Assembly (NCBI GenBank): GCA_964417895.1
Contig: CAYQJS010000002.1
Coordinates: forward strand, 124,001 to 188,000
Source: CAYQJS01 sp964417895
Lineage (GTDB): Bacteria; Chloroflexota; UBA6077; SHYK01
Length of the DNA stretch: 64,000 nucleotides
Reading direction: 5' to 3'
In this document: positions 27,100-35,866 of the stretch, in pieces
Layout: the number at the start of each line of letters is the position of its first letter
How positions within the stretch are numbered: the first letter of the stretch is position 1
The notes under the pieces: generated by a model
Database searches by the model: none
What the model saw: the letters and a program-made list of their open reading frames with translations, nothing else
Told to the model about the DNA's origin: nothing
Program-made: the position numbers and the translations under genes

Positions 27100-29565
27100 A
27101 TGGCCGACAGGTACGATCCGCTCGAGATCGAGCGTCGGTGGCAGGAAGAGTGGGCCCGATCCGGCCTGTATCGAGCCGAGCAACCCCCCGACCGGCCCAA
27201 GTACTACGCCCTGGTCATGTTCCCCTACACCTCCGGCGATCTGCATATCGGCCACTGGTACAACTTCGGCCCTGCTGATACTCATGCTCGCTACAAGCGC
27301 ATGCGCGGCTTCAACGTGCTGGAGCCCATCGGCTTCGACGCCTTTGGCCTACCGGCGGAGGAGGCTGCGATCAGCCACGGCATCCACCCACATACGTGGA
27401 CGATGCAGAACATCCAGCGCATGGAGGGGCAGCTCAAGACTATCGGCGCCATGTACGACTGGAGCCGAGAGCTGGCCACCTGCGACCCCGATTACTACCG
27501 TTGGAACCAGTGGTTCTTCCTGAAGTTCCTCGAACGTGGCCTCGCCTACCGGGCGAAGGCTCCAGCGAACTGGTGCCCGCATTGCCAGACTACCCTTGCC
27601 AACGAGCAGGTCAAGGAGGGCAGGTGCGAGCGCTGCGAAACCGTGGTAACGCGGCGCGACCTCGAGCAATGGTTTCTCCGCATTACCCAGTACGCCGATG
27701 AGCTGCTGGACTTCTCAGAGATCGACTGGCCCGAGCGCGTCGAGTCGATGCAGCGGAACTGGATCGGCAAGAGCCACGGCGTGGAGTTTCGCCTGAAGGT
27801 CGCCGGGCGCGACGACCTGGAGATTCCCGTCTACACGACGCGGGTCGACACGACTTTCGGCATGACGTACGTGGTGCTAGCACCGGAACACCCACTGGTC
27901 GACGCGCTGGTGTCCGCCGACCACGTGGCGGAGATGCGCGACTACCAGGAGCAGGCGCGACTCGTTAGCGAGATCGAGCGGCTCTCAACCGAGCGCGAGA
28001 AGACCGGGGTGTTCATCGGCGCGGAAGCCATCAACCCGGCCAATGGCGAGCAGGTACCCATCTGGGTGGCGGACTACGTGCTGGCCACCTACGGCACGGG
28101 CGCCATCATGGCGGTCCCAGCGCACGATGAGCGCGACTTCGAGTTCGCCCACAAGTTTGGCCTTCCGATTCGGGAGGTGATCCGGCCGCAGGCCCCCACC
28201 CCAACCCCTCCCCCAATCCTGGGGGAGGGGCCTGCGCTTTCCTCGGCCTATCTTGAGCCTGGGGTCATGGTGAACTCGGCGCAGTTCGACGGGATCCCCT
28301 CCGAAGAGGGCAAGGAGCGCATCGCAGACTGGTTCGAGCAGCGCGGCGTTGGCGAGCGCAAGGTCAACTACCGTCTGCGCGACTGGCTCATCTCTCGCCA
28401 ACGCTACTGGGGCACGCCCATCCCCGTGGTCTATTGCGAGAACGACGGAATCGTGCCTGTGCCCGAGGACCAGCTCCCGGTCCTGCTGCCCGAGGACGCC
28501 GAGTTCCGCCCGACGGGGCAGAGCCCCCTCACCTATCACGAGGGCTTCGTAAGCACGACGTGCCCGACGTGCGGCTCGCCCGCCCGTCGGGAGACCGACA
28601 CCATGGACACGTTCGTGGATTCATCGTGGTACATGCTGCGCTATTGCAGCCCCCATGCGGCCGAGGCGCCGTTCGACCGAGCCGCCGTAGACTACTGGCT
28701 GCCCGTGGACCAGTACATGGGCGGTGTCGAGCATGCCGTCATGCACTTGCTCTACGCCCGCTTCTTCGTGAAGGCGCTGCGCGACCTGGGCCTGGTATCC
28801 GTCGGGGAGCCCTTCAAGCGCCTCTTCAACCAGGGTGCGATCCTCGGGCCCGACGGCTCGCGCATGTCCAAGTCGCGCGGGAACGTCGTCAACCCGGACG
28901 ACTACGTGCAACGGCTTGGCTCCGACGCGGTGCGCTGCTACCTCATGTTCATCGGGCCGTGGGACGCGGGTGGGCCGTGGAACGCCCAGGGCATCTCGGG
29001 CGTCGATAGCTTCCTGCATCGGCTGTGGTCGCTGGCGCTCGACGGCGCTGGCGATGGCGCACCGTCTGAGGATGGCGCTGCCGACGAGGATGCGCTGCGG
29101 CTCGTGCACCGGACAACGAAGCGTGTGACGGACGATCTGGAGCGCTTCCGCTTCAACACAATGCTGGCGGCCTTGATGGAAGCGACCAATGGCCTGGTCC
29201 GGCTGCGGGGAAGCGTGTCGCACCGAGCGTGGCACGAGGCCAGCGAGTGCTTCGTGCTCCTCATCGCCCCCAGCGCGCCGCATTTCGCGGAGGAGCTCTG
29301 GCACCGCCTCGGGCACGACGACAGCGTCCACCTCCAGCGCTGGCCCGAGTACGACCCGGCGCTCACGGTGGACCGCCAGATCACGCTGGTGCTCCAGGTG
29401 AACGGCAAGGTGAGGGACCGCATCGAAGTCCCCGCAGACATCTCCGAGGAGGAGGCACGCAGGCTGGCGGCCGAGAGCCCGCGGGTGCAGGCGCACATCG
29501 ACGGCGCAACGGTCCGGCAGGTGGTTTACGTGCCCGGGAGGCTCGTCAATCTGGTGGTGGGCTAG
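27100..29565 (+). CDS. leuS: Leucyl-tRNA synthetase with a repeat-derived insertion
   Basis: 821 aa class I synthetase. HIGH motif as DLHIGHW at residues 49-52, a CP1 editing domain, and KMSKS as SRMSKSRGN near residue 588. A zinc-type knuckle in the first half (CPHCQTTLANEQVKEGRCERC) and a second (CPTCGSPA) are present. The ATG at 27100 has GGGGAG 8 nt upstream. Around residues 364-380 the frame reads through a GC-rich palindrome of the intergenic family, adding a Pro-rich loop (QAPTPTPPPILGEGPALS) between FGLPIREVIRP and YLEPGVMVNSAQ. Otherwise intact. Confidence 0.96.
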   Translation: MADRYDPLEIERRWQEEWARSGLYRAEQPPDRPKYYALVMFPYTSGDLHIGHWYNFGPADTHARYKRMRGFNVLEPIGFDAFGLPAEEAAISHGIHPHTWTMQNIQRMEGQLKTIGAMYDWSRELATCDPDYYRWNQWFFLKFLERGLAYRAKAPANWCPHCQTTLANEQVKEGRCERCETVVTRRDLEQWFLRITQYADELLDFSEIDWPERVESMQRNWIGKSHGVEFRLKVAGRDDLEIPVYTTRVDTTFGMTYVVLAPEHPLVDALVSADHVAEMRDYQEQARLVSEIERLSTEREKTGVFIGAEAINPANGEQVPIWVADYVLATYGTGAIMAVPAHDERDFEFAHKFGLPIREVIRPQAPTPTPPPILGEGPALSSAYLEPGVMVNSAQFDGIPSEEGKERIADWFEQRGVGERKVNYRLRDWLISRQRYWGTPIPVVYCENDGIVPVPEDQLPVLLPEDAEFRPTGQSPLTYHEGFVSTTCPTCGSPARRETDTMDTFVDSSWYMLRYCSPHAAEAPFDRAAVDYWLPVDQYMGGVEHAVMHLLYARFFVKALRDLGLVSVGEPFKRLFNQGAILGPDGSRMSKSRGNVVNPDDYVQRLGSDAVRCYLMFIGPWDAGGPWNAQGISGVDSFLHRLWSLALDGAGDGAPSEDGAADEDALRLVHRTTKRVTDDLERFRFNTMLAALMEATNGLVRLRGSVSHRAWHEASECFVLLIAPSAPHFAEELWHRLGHDDSVHLQRWPEYDPALTVDRQITLVLQVNGKVRDRIEVPADISEEEARRLAAESPRVQAHIDGATVRQVVYVPGRLVNLVVG
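28205..28230. repeat. Palindromic repeat inside the leuS coding sequence
   Basis: A perfect 10-bp inverted repeat, CCCCTCCCCC (28205-28214) and GGGGGAGGGG (28221-28230) around AATCCT, of the same type as intergenic units at about 2.49 and 21.76 kb. It keeps the leuS frame open. Confidence 0.8.
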
Positions 29566-29662
29566 CCAGCGAGATAGCGCTGACGGGCTCGTCGAGACGA
29601 CGCAGCAAGCCCACGATCCGGTACCCTACGTGACCGAGCCCACAGACGATGACCGGCCCCAT
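29546..29662 (-). pseudogene. N-terminal fragment of a TrkA-N/RCK-type NAD-binding protein
   Basis: On the minus strand an ATG at 29662 opens MGPVIVCGLGHVGYRIVGLL, an unmistakable Rossmann GxGxxG start of a TrkA-N domain, followed by RRLDEPVSAI. After about 30 residues it runs into the antisense of the leuS 3' end and stops. The rest of the gene is missing, so this is a deletion remnant between leuS and the MFS gene. Confidence 0.55.
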
Positions 29663-29716
29663 GCCGGCGCATGATAGCGCCGGCGATGGGTTCTCCCTCA
29701 GCCGCCAGGAGAGCCC

Positions 29717-31024
29717 GTGCGAACATCGAGCCCCTCGACGGGCGAGCCGGAGCCGGTCCCAGGGAACGAGCAGCGCCGCGGCTTTCCCGAGGCGCTGTTC
29801 CGCCTCCGCACATTCGAATCGCTGCACTACCGCGACTTCCGGCTCCTCTGGCTCGGCCAGGGATGCCTCTCGCTGGGGACCTGGATGGACCAGGTGGCGA
29901 GGAGCTGGCTTCTCTACCAGCTCACCGACTCGCCGCTCCAGCTGGGTCTCGTGCGGGGCCTCCAGGCCATCCCCCTGCTCCTGCTCTCGCCCGTGGCTGG
30001 CACCGCCGCAGATCGCTACGACCGCAAGCTCCAGGTGATCGTGGCCCAGGTGCTGGACGGCCTGATGTACGCTGCCCTCGCGGTACTCATCGTGACGGAC
30101 CAGATCGCTCCCCGGCACGTCTACGCCACGGCCTTCGCGAGGGGCATCGTGGAGACGTTTCAGCAGCCGGCGCGGCTCGCGATGGTGGCGGACGCCGTTC
30201 CCCCCAACCACCTCACGAACGCAATTGGCCTGAGCTCGGTGCTCTTCAATCTGAGCAGAAGCATTGGGCCCGCCATCGCGGGCGTGCTCATCGCGCTCAT
30301 GGGAACCGCCGCGGCGTTCGGTGTGCAGGCGTTGCTCTACCTGTTCGCCACCGTGTGGACTGTGCCTCTGCCCGCCGCCCTGCGGTTCCCCGCCGGCTCC
30401 TCGTCGGCGCATCGCAGGCGGCAATCCTTCTCGCGGAGCATCATTGACGGGTGGAGGGCGAGCTGGAACAATGCAACTGTTCGAGCGAGCCTGCTCATCG
30501 CAGCATCGGCCTCATTTCTGATTATCCCCTTCACGACCCTCCTGCCGGTGTACGCTCGCGACGTCTTGCTGGTAGGGGCCACGGGGCAGGGGTTCCTGCT
30601 GACGGCGATGGGCGTGGGCGCGTTGTGCAGCGCCGTGCTGATCGCAACCCTCGGCGACCAACTCCCGCGAGGGCTCCTGATGCTGGGAGGTGTCGCCCTC
30701 TACGGACTCAGCGTCGTCGCGTTCGCCGCATCACCGTGGTTTCCTCTCTCCGTCGCGCTCATGGGGATCGTGGGCCTGTTCCACGTCAGCTCACACGCCC
30801 TGGTGCAAACCGTAGTCCAGACCTATACGCCCGCGGAGTTCCGTGGGCGCACGATGGGCCTCTTTCAGCAGATCCACGTCATCCTGATGATCGGGAGCCT
30901 GGTGCTGGGCGGCCTGGCATCCCTATGGGGGGCCCAGTGGGCGATGGCCGCCATGGCGGCGGCTGGGGCCGTCGCAGCCCTCGCCATCTTCGCGGCCGTG
31001 CCCGTCGCTCGGTCGATCCGTTGA
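29717..31024 (+). CDS. MFS transporter (EntS/DHA3-type exporter)
   Basis: 435 aa with about twelve membrane helices after a roughly 40-residue hydrophilic start. The loop-2/3 motif GTAADRYDRKLQVIVAQ and the mid-protein FNLSRSIGPAIAG match the MFS_3 group. That group exports siderophores, drugs or metabolites by proton antiport. GTG 29717 follows CAGGAGAG. Monocistronic, between leuS and tRNA-Leu. Substrate unknown. Confidence 0.88.
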   Translation: MRTSSPSTGEPEPVPGNEQRRGFPEALFRLRTFESLHYRDFRLLWLGQGCLSLGTWMDQVARSWLLYQLTDSPLQLGLVRGLQAIPLLLLSPVAGTAADRYDRKLQVIVAQVLDGLMYAALAVLIVTDQIAPRHVYATAFARGIVETFQQPARLAMVADAVPPNHLTNAIGLSSVLFNLSRSIGPAIAGVLIALMGTAAAFGVQALLYLFATVWTVPLPAALRFPAGSSSAHRRRQSFSRSIIDGWRASWNNATVRASLLIAASASFLIIPFTTLLPVYARDVLLVGATGQGFLLTAMGVGALCSAVLIATLGDQLPRGLLMLGGVALYGLSVVAFAASPWFPLSVALMGIVGLFHVSSHALVQTVVQTYTPAEFRGRTMGLFQQIHVILMIGSLVLGGLASLWGAQWAMAAMAAAGAVAALAIFAAVPVARSIR

Positions 31025-31068
31025 TAGATCAGGGAGGGCGCCGGTCCTCCGGTATAATGTCAATCTGC

Positions 31069-31152
31069 GCCGAAGTGGCGGAATTGGCAGACGCGCTACG
31101 TTCAGGGCGTAGTGGGAGTACTCCCGTGGGGGTTCGAGTCCCCCCTTCGGCA
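31069..31152 (+). tRNA. tRNA-Leu (anticodon CAG)
   Basis: Class II tRNA: acceptor GCCGAAG/CTTCGGC, anticodon arm CTACG-TTCAGGG-CGTAG, long variable arm TGGGAGTACTCCCG, T-arm GGGGG-TTCGAGT-CCCCC, discriminator A. TATAAT at 31053-31058 is the probable -10 box. A terminator follows directly. Confidence 0.95.
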
Positions 31153-31158
31153 CCGAGC

Positions 31159-31184
31159 GACCGAGCCTGGCGCTCGGTCTTTTT
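31159..31184 (+). terminator. Rho-independent terminator after tRNA-Leu
   Basis: GACCGAGC (31159-31166) pairs with GCTCGGTC (31172-31179) around CTGGC, followed by five T residues. Confidence 0.85.
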
Positions 31185-31209
31185 GTAACCATCAGATGGG
31201 AGGATGACC

Positions 31210-31683
31210 ATGCAGCCGCCAGCCCCAGCCCCAGTCGCACCACCTGAAGTGACCGACATCGACCTCGCCAAGTGGTCGGAGGCCATCAACAACGGTCTCG
31301 CTGACGGCACTCCCTGCCTGCTCGCCACCGCCGATGATCAGGGCTACCCGGACATCGCGTTCAAGGGCAGTATGATGGTGTTCGATGCGGACCACCTTGC
31401 CTGGTGGGAGCGCAGCCTCGCCGAGCAAATCGCGCAGGTCGAGAAGAACCCGCACGTCGTGGTGCTGTACCGGAACCCGGCGAAACACCAGATTCCCCAC
31501 ATGCGTCTCTACGGAGATGCGACGCTTTACCGGTCGGGTGAGATGCGCGAGAAGGTCATGTCCAGAACGGTCCAGCGCGAGCTCGATTCGGATCCCGAGC
31601 GCAAGGGCTTCGCCGTGGTAGTGCGGGTCAACCGCGTCCGCGTCGGCCGCAGCACGGTCCAGGAGCGCAACGGGGCAAGCTGA
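31210..31683 (+). CDS. Pyridoxamine 5'-phosphate oxidase-like (split-barrel flavin) protein
   Basis: 157 aa. After a Pro-rich start, a helix (DIDLAKWSEAINNGL) precedes the split-barrel core: PCLLATADDQGYPDIAFKGSMMVF, then NPHVVVLYRNP and MRLYGDATLY. This matches PPOX/flavin-binding proteins, which may bind FMN or F420; the substrate is not deducible. ATG 31210 has GGGAGG at proper spacing, whereas ATG 31204 directly abuts it. It sits between tRNA-Leu and tRNA-Arg. Confidence 0.8.
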   Translation: MQPPAPAPVAPPEVTDIDLAKWSEAINNGLADGTPCLLATADDQGYPDIAFKGSMMVFDADHLAWWERSLAEQIAQVEKNPHVVVLYRNPAKHQIPHMRLYGDATLYRSGEMREKVMSRTVQRELDSDPERKGFAVVVRVNRVRVGRSTVQERNGAS

Positions 31684-31847
31684 TTTGAGGGGAGCCTCCA
31701 CAGAGGCGGAGTCCCTCGTCGGAGCCTTCGGACCGCAAGCTGTCCAAGCTGGGCGGGATATTCCGAAACCAGAGCCCGCGTCTGCCCTCCCACGTTGCCG
31801 CCATCGGGTACTCATGGCTCGGATAGAATTTTGGGGCTGGCCTCCAG

Positions 31848-31919
31848 GCCCCCGTAGCTCAGAGGACAGAGCAGCGGTTTCCTAAACCGTGTGCGGGAGT
31901 TCGAGTCTCCCCGGGGGTA
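31848..31919 (+). tRNA. tRNA-Arg (anticodon CCT), island insertion target
   Basis: Acceptor GCCCCCG/CGGGGGT, anticodon arm GCGGT-TTCCTAA-ACCGT giving CCT, T-arm GGGAG-TTCGAGT-CTCCC, discriminator A, CCA not encoded. TAGAAT at 31824-31829 is a candidate -10. From 31879 (anticodon loop) onward the sequence is duplicated at 50966, marking this gene as the insertion point of the downstream island. A CTGCGC/GCGCAG hairpin follows at once. Confidence 0.95.
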
Positions 31920-31944
31920 CCGAGAACTGCGCACAAGCGCAGGT

Positions 31945-32013
31945 CTAACGCGGATCCCCGTCGCCGAGCACCTCGCCCTCGCCGGGCTGGGTCGGCGTCG
32001 AGGTCGTCGCCAT
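31945..32013 (-). CDS. Possible 22-residue peptide with strong ribosome site
   Basis: ATG 32013 preceded by TGGGAGGTGG encodes MATTSTPTQPGEGEVLGDGDPR, then TAG. It lies between the VOC gene and the tRNA and is duplicated at 51032-51100. The SD is good but there is no family match in memory; it could be chance or the start of a decayed gene. Confidence 0.25.
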   Translation of the reverse strand: MATTSTPTQPGEGEVLGDGDPR

Positions 32014-32097
32014 GGTCGCCACCTCCCACTCCAAGGTGGCGGATACATCACTCTGGGCGCCGGGAATAGCAAGGCACTTGGGTGGGAGCAGAGCGCG

Positions 32098-32521
32098 CTA
32101 TCGTGACACGAGCGCGAGCCGTGCGCCCAGCGTCCTGCTCGGATCGAGCGAGCCGCCGCTGCCCGCCGTCGTAAGGGTCGCCGCGTAAGGTGATGCACCG
32201 CGATCCGCCAGCCAGGGGATCAGCGGGCTGCTCGCTGCTTGGGGCGCCAACAGCTCAAGCGTGTGCGGGCCGATGGTGAACCGTACTCCGCTGGCGGCCA
32301 GGTCGGACCGGACGACGAGCTCGGCTGGGCGGCCGAGAGCCTGCTCGTACCAACCTCGCGCCGTGGCGACCTCATGGACGGCGACCGTGAGGACACCGAT
32401 TCCGGCGACCCCGTTGGGATGCCGGTTCTGGCTAGGCACACGCTCCTCTCGCGGAGTCTCATCCCGGATCAGGAACGGCGCCACGCCCTTAAAGGCGTTG
32501 CGAGGAATCGACAGCACCCAC
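32098..32521 (-). pseudogene. Truncated VOC/glyoxalase-like gene (3' part)
   Basis: Encodes the same C-terminal 139 residues (LSIPRNAFKGVAP ... LGARLALVSR) as the intact gene at 51185-51958, but is cut at 32521, losing the first 118 residues, promoter and start. The upstream sequence is unrelated DNA. It is a by-product of the duplication that flanks the island and is unlikely to be expressed. Confidence 0.9.
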
Positions 32522-32617
32522 AGGAACGTCCACCGCCAGGAGTTCGTGATCGGCCCTTCCCTGAATCAATGCGACAAGTGGGCGGTCGCGCCTGTATTCC
32601 AAGATCGTGAGCGGTGA
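32522..32617 (+). pseudogene. C-terminal remnant of an unidentified gene at the left island junction
   Basis: In the frame ending at TGA 32617 the sequence reads NVHRQEFVIGPSLNQCDKW then AVAPVFQDRER. It looks like genuine protein, yet begins abruptly at the repeat junction. So the junction at 32521/32522 joins two broken genes (VOC on minus, this on plus), which suggests a recombination or deletion breakpoint. Family not recognised. Confidence 0.4.
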
Positions 32618-32748
32618 CTCGGCGTTTACACTTGTGGTCGCTCGGAGAGGACCGTCTAGCGGTCCTGGCTCCTACGCTCTCCTCAACGGCCTCTTGGGGG
32701 TCGCTGTCCCTATCAATGCGACGGAGTCTCGATCCGCTGGGATCAATG

Positions 32749-33957
32749 ATGAGTCGAGGAACCCTACGCGATATCAATGCCGCAGCCCTTTGGGCTGGGG
32801 TGAGCGCGTTCATCTGGTATGCCTTCGGCACTATTCCGCTCCAGATTGCGGTGGCGGAGCAGTTGCGGCTGGAGCCAGCCCAGGCGTCCAGTTGGATCTT
32901 CATCGTGTGGTTCAGTGGCGCGGTCTCGTCCATCGCCCTCTCGTTGGTGTACCGGGAGCCCATTCCCATCACCTGGACCATCCCAGGACTCGTCTACCTG
33001 GGCACCCTGGCCGACCAGTTCTCATTCGCGGAGATCGTCGGCGCGAACCTGCTCACTGGCGTGGTGATAATCGGGCTGGGCCTCGTCGGGATCGGAGGGC
33101 GCATCATGGCCTGGCTCCCCTTACCGATCGTCATGGGGATGTTTGCGGGGAGCATCTTGGGCTACCTCACGCGGCTGGTCCGGGCCACGGTCGAGGATGT
33201 GATAATCGCGGGCGCTACGGTCGCGGGCTACCTACTCGGCCGCTTCTTGGCTCATCCCCGCGTGCCTCCCCTCGGCTTAGCGGTCTTCTGCGGTATGGTC
33301 GCCATTCTCATCGCCCAGCGGGCCACCCCGGCGCCAGTGACATGGGCGTTGCCAACGCTCGTGGTTCCGAGCATCAGCTTCTCTCTCCCGGCCGTTGCGG
33401 CGGTGACCTTTCCTATGGTGGTGCTTGCCATGGGCTTGGGCAACGTCCAAGGGCTGGGCTTCCTTCTGGCCCAAGGGTACCGAGTTCCCGTCACGGTAGT
33501 GACGGTGGTGGTTGGCATCAACTCGGTGGTCAATGCACTCTTCGGCGGCCACCCCGCGATTGTCGCGCGGACGGGGGTGGCGATACTCGCTGGCCGTGAT
33601 ACGGGTCCGCCCGCCGGGCGCTATTGGGCCAACCTGGTAGCCGCCGCCCTCACTCTCACTCTCGCCCTCGCCGCGACCTCAGTCTTCTCGCTGCTGTCCA
33701 TCCTGCCCGCCAGCTACATCATCGCGCTGGCAGGACTCGCTATTCTGGCCTCTCTGCAGGATGCATTCGAGAAGGCCTTCGGCACGACCCTGCGGTTCGG
33801 GGCGCTGATTGCCTTCACGGTGGCCGCGACTCCCTTCGCGTTTCTGGGCATCAGCTCGGCCTTCTGGGCAGTGCTCGCGGGCGTGATCGCAGCGTTGATC
33901 GTCGAGCGTGAGGAACTGCTAGCGCACTGGGCCCAGAGCAAAGTGACTGTCGGCTAG
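32749..33957 (+). CDS. BenE-like benzoate/H+ symporter family permease
   Basis: About 402 aa, strongly hydrophobic with roughly eleven or twelve helices. Motifs such as PIPITWTIPGLVYLG, LPLPIVMGMFAGSILGYL, GLGNVQGLGFLLAQGYRVP, FGGHPAIVARTGVAIL and GRYWANLVAA are those of the BenE family (PF03594). These import benzoate or related aromatic acids with protons. ATG 32749 (or 32746) is the family-like start, after about 130 bp that include an AGGACCG/CGGTCCT hairpin at 32648-32666. First intact gene of the island. Confidence 0.85.
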   Translation: MSRGTLRDINAAALWAGVSAFIWYAFGTIPLQIAVAEQLRLEPAQASSWIFIVWFSGAVSSIALSLVYREPIPITWTIPGLVYLGTLADQFSFAEIVGANLLTGVVIIGLGLVGIGGRIMAWLPLPIVMGMFAGSILGYLTRLVRATVEDVIIAGATVAGYLLGRFLAHPRVPPLGLAVFCGMVAILIAQRATPAPVTWALPTLVVPSISFSLPAVAAVTFPMVVLAMGLGNVQGLGFLLAQGYRVPVTVVTVVVGINSVVNALFGGHPAIVARTGVAILAGRDTGPPAGRYWANLVAAALTLTLALAATSVFSLLSILPASYIIALAGLAILASLQDAFEKAFGTTLRFGALIAFTVAATPFAFLGISSAFWAVLAGVIAALIVEREELLAHWAQSKVTVG

Positions 33958-34073
33958 GTCTCGTTCACTATCGCGGGATCGTGGGATCAGAGCAGACCCC
34001 GATAGAATCCTAGCCAACAAACGAAGTAACGAAACCGGCTTGGTTTATCGAGCCAACTTCCTAGGAGAGCAAC

Positions 34074-34487
34074 GTGGACTTCAATGAGGTGCTTCCGTTC
34101 CTGGAGCAGAATCACACGGCGGTGGTGAGCACCGTGACGCCTTCAGGCTCGGCTCAAGCTACTGTGGTGAGTGCGGGCCCATATGAAGGACAGATCGCCT
34201 TCGTGTCTCGGGGGAACACCGTGAAGGTGAAGAACGCGTTGAAGCGGGGTCGGGCAACCGTGACCGTCCTGCGGAAGACGGACAACCGGTACGTGACCAT
34301 CGAGGGCCCGGCGACTGTGCACGGTTGGGACAACACCAGCGGTTCCGACCTCCTCTCGCTCCTGCGGAAGGTCTACACCGCGACTGGCCGGCCTCCGGAG
34401 CGATGGGAGGACTTCGACGGCGCCATGGAGAAGGAGCAACGAACGGTGGTCCTGGTGTCGCCGCAGCGGGTATACGGCAGCCTCTAG
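34074..34487 (+). CDS. PPOX-class F420/FMN-dependent split-barrel protein
   Basis: 137 aa. LEQNHTAVVSTVTPSGSAQATVVSAG, GNTVKVKNALKRGRATVTVLR and RYVTIEGPATV are the standard blocks of TIGR03618-like PPOX proteins, which bind F420 or flavin on a split beta-barrel. GTG 34074 follows CTAGGAGAG. The preceding 116 bp may hold its own promoter. Distinct from the PPOX protein at 31.2 kb. Reaction unknown. Confidence 0.85.
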   Translation: MDFNEVLPFLEQNHTAVVSTVTPSGSAQATVVSAGPYEGQIAFVSRGNTVKVKNALKRGRATVTVLRKTDNRYVTIEGPATVHGWDNTSGSDLLSLLRKVYTATGRPPERWEDFDGAMEKEQRTVVLVSPQRVYGSL

Positions 34488-35053
34488 GCGAGTGCCGCGA
34501 GCGTGGAGACGAGAGTTATCCCAAGCAGGTGAGTTTGAAATGGACGCGGCCCAGCCTGGGCGCAACTCACGCGGTGGACCCGCCAGCGGGCGGTACGACA
34601 GCATTCACTATGGCGGCATCGTGTTGGGTAGTCCGGGCGCGGCTGGGCCAGGGGTGGACGTGGGAGGCGGCGAGGAATTGCACAAAAGCCGACACGCTGA
34701 GGCCGTCACGCAGATCTCAACCCTCGTTGTATCAGGCAGACGCGAAGCGCTATAGCGGTGCTGGTGAAGCTCGATCGGTGGACGTGGCGCGAGCGGAGGC
34801 CTGCGACATGATGGGTGAGCGACAGCAGGCGCTGGCGTTTGAAGAGCGGCACCTGTGAAGGAGGCGGTTCTGGGCGAACCCCCGGACACGGCGCTTTGGC
34901 ATTGATCCGGGTGGTCGGGCGGACTACCATGCGCACTAGGGGTCATCCAAGGCAGACTAGAGCAGTCTTGCGAATAACGGCGAGGGCCTTCCCGCTTCTC
35001 AAGGTTCAGGGGCAGGAACCGGCTCGGAGCGTCATTCGGCAAAGGGGGCAACA
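34488..35053. other. Apparently gene-free 566-bp stretch
   Basis: No open frame here has a convincing start, SD or family motif. Frames on both strands are Arg/Pro/Ser-rich shadows. A decayed gene is possible but I could not name one. The last 20 bp hold the leader of the hydrolase at 35054 (AAAGGGGG). Confidence 0.4.
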
Positions 35054-35866
35054 GTGACGGCAACCCGAACCGCGATCCATAAGACTGTGCTGTTAAGGCA
35101 CGGCAAGACGCGCTACATCGACGTCGGAAGGGAACACCCCCTCATTCTCCTCCACGTGTCCAGCATCGAGAGCGGAGCCGACGATTGCCTCGCAACCCTC
35201 GACGTGCTTTCGCCCATGTTCCGGGTCCTTGCGCCGGATCTCCTCGGGTTCCCACCCAGCGACACCTTTGATGGAATAGACGCGTTTCCGTTCCTGGTCG
35301 ACTTCCTGCGCGAGTTCCAGGACGCGCTTGGGATCAAAAGCAGCCACATTGTCGGCGCGTCGATGGGTGGCTGGATCGCTGGTCTCTTCGCGTATGAGAG
35401 CCCAGAGCGTTGCGACAAGGTGGTCATCGGCGGCCATCCCTTCACCGGCGCACCGAACCGCGGCATGCTCAACTTCTCCGTCGACTCCGTGACGCCCGAC
35501 GCTAAGGTGCGCGAGTGGGTGGAGAATCGCACAATGGGATATGGCGTCGATACGGAGGCCTTGGTCCAAGAGAAGCTGGCGAAGATTCACGAACCCGGTT
35601 TCGCCGAAGCGTTCACCAAACTCATGGTCAGCATGGGCAACCCGACCAATCGCAGTCGATACGCCATGATAAGCCGCCTGCCGCACCTGCGCGTTCCCGC
35701 GTTGATCCTCCTCGGCGAGCGAGACCAGGCAGCGATGCAGCTCAAGGATGAGGTCATGGCTGCAGCGGCCACTGCTGAGCTCAAGATCATCCCTTCCGGG
35801 CACCGCATGCATATCGAGGACCCGGAGCTATTCGCCAATACCGTTAGGGAATATCTAGTGAAGTGA
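35054..35866 (+). CDS. Alpha/beta-hydrolase fold protein
   Basis: 270 aa. Nucleophile elbow GASMGG (Ser), an acid in LLGERDQ and a catalytic His in PSGHRMHIEDPE complete the triad; the oxyanion region is ILLHVSSIESG. GTG 35054 has AAAGGGGG upstream. Such proteins hydrolyse esters, C-C bonds or epoxides. With the BenE-like permease nearby a role in aromatic-acid breakdown (meta-cleavage hydrolase) is possible, but no dioxygenase is visible to support it. Confidence 0.85.
   Translation: MTATRTAIHKTVLLRHGKTRYIDVGREHPLILLHVSSIESGADDCLATLDVLSPMFRVLAPDLLGFPPSDTFDGIDAFPFLVDFLREFQDALGIKSSHIVGASMGGWIAGLFAYESPERCDKVVIGGHPFTGAPNRGMLNFSVDSVTPDAKVREWVENRTMGYGVDTEALVQEKLAKIHEPGFAEAFTKLMVSMGNPTNRSRYAMISRLPHLRVPALILLGERDQAAMQLKDEVMAAAATAELKIIPSGHRMHIEDPELFANTVREYLVK

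Larger units (their letters stand above)
31879..32521. repeat. Left copy of the 643-bp direct repeat bounding the island
   Basis: Identity with 50966-51608 (offset 19087) starts at TTCCTAAACCG in the tRNA-Arg anticodon loop. It continues through the tRNA 3' end, a short spacer and the 3' half of a VOC-family gene, ending at CAGCACCCAC. Every position compared by eye agreed, and the encoded peptides are the same. The left copy retains the full tRNA; its VOC gene is cut at 32521. Confidence 0.9.

Noticed and set aside
30451..31188. Plus-strand frame ending EVAELADALRSGRSGSTPVGV
   Set aside because: This is the well-known mistranslation of a tRNA-Leu gene; it overlaps the real MFS gene and tRNA-Leu.
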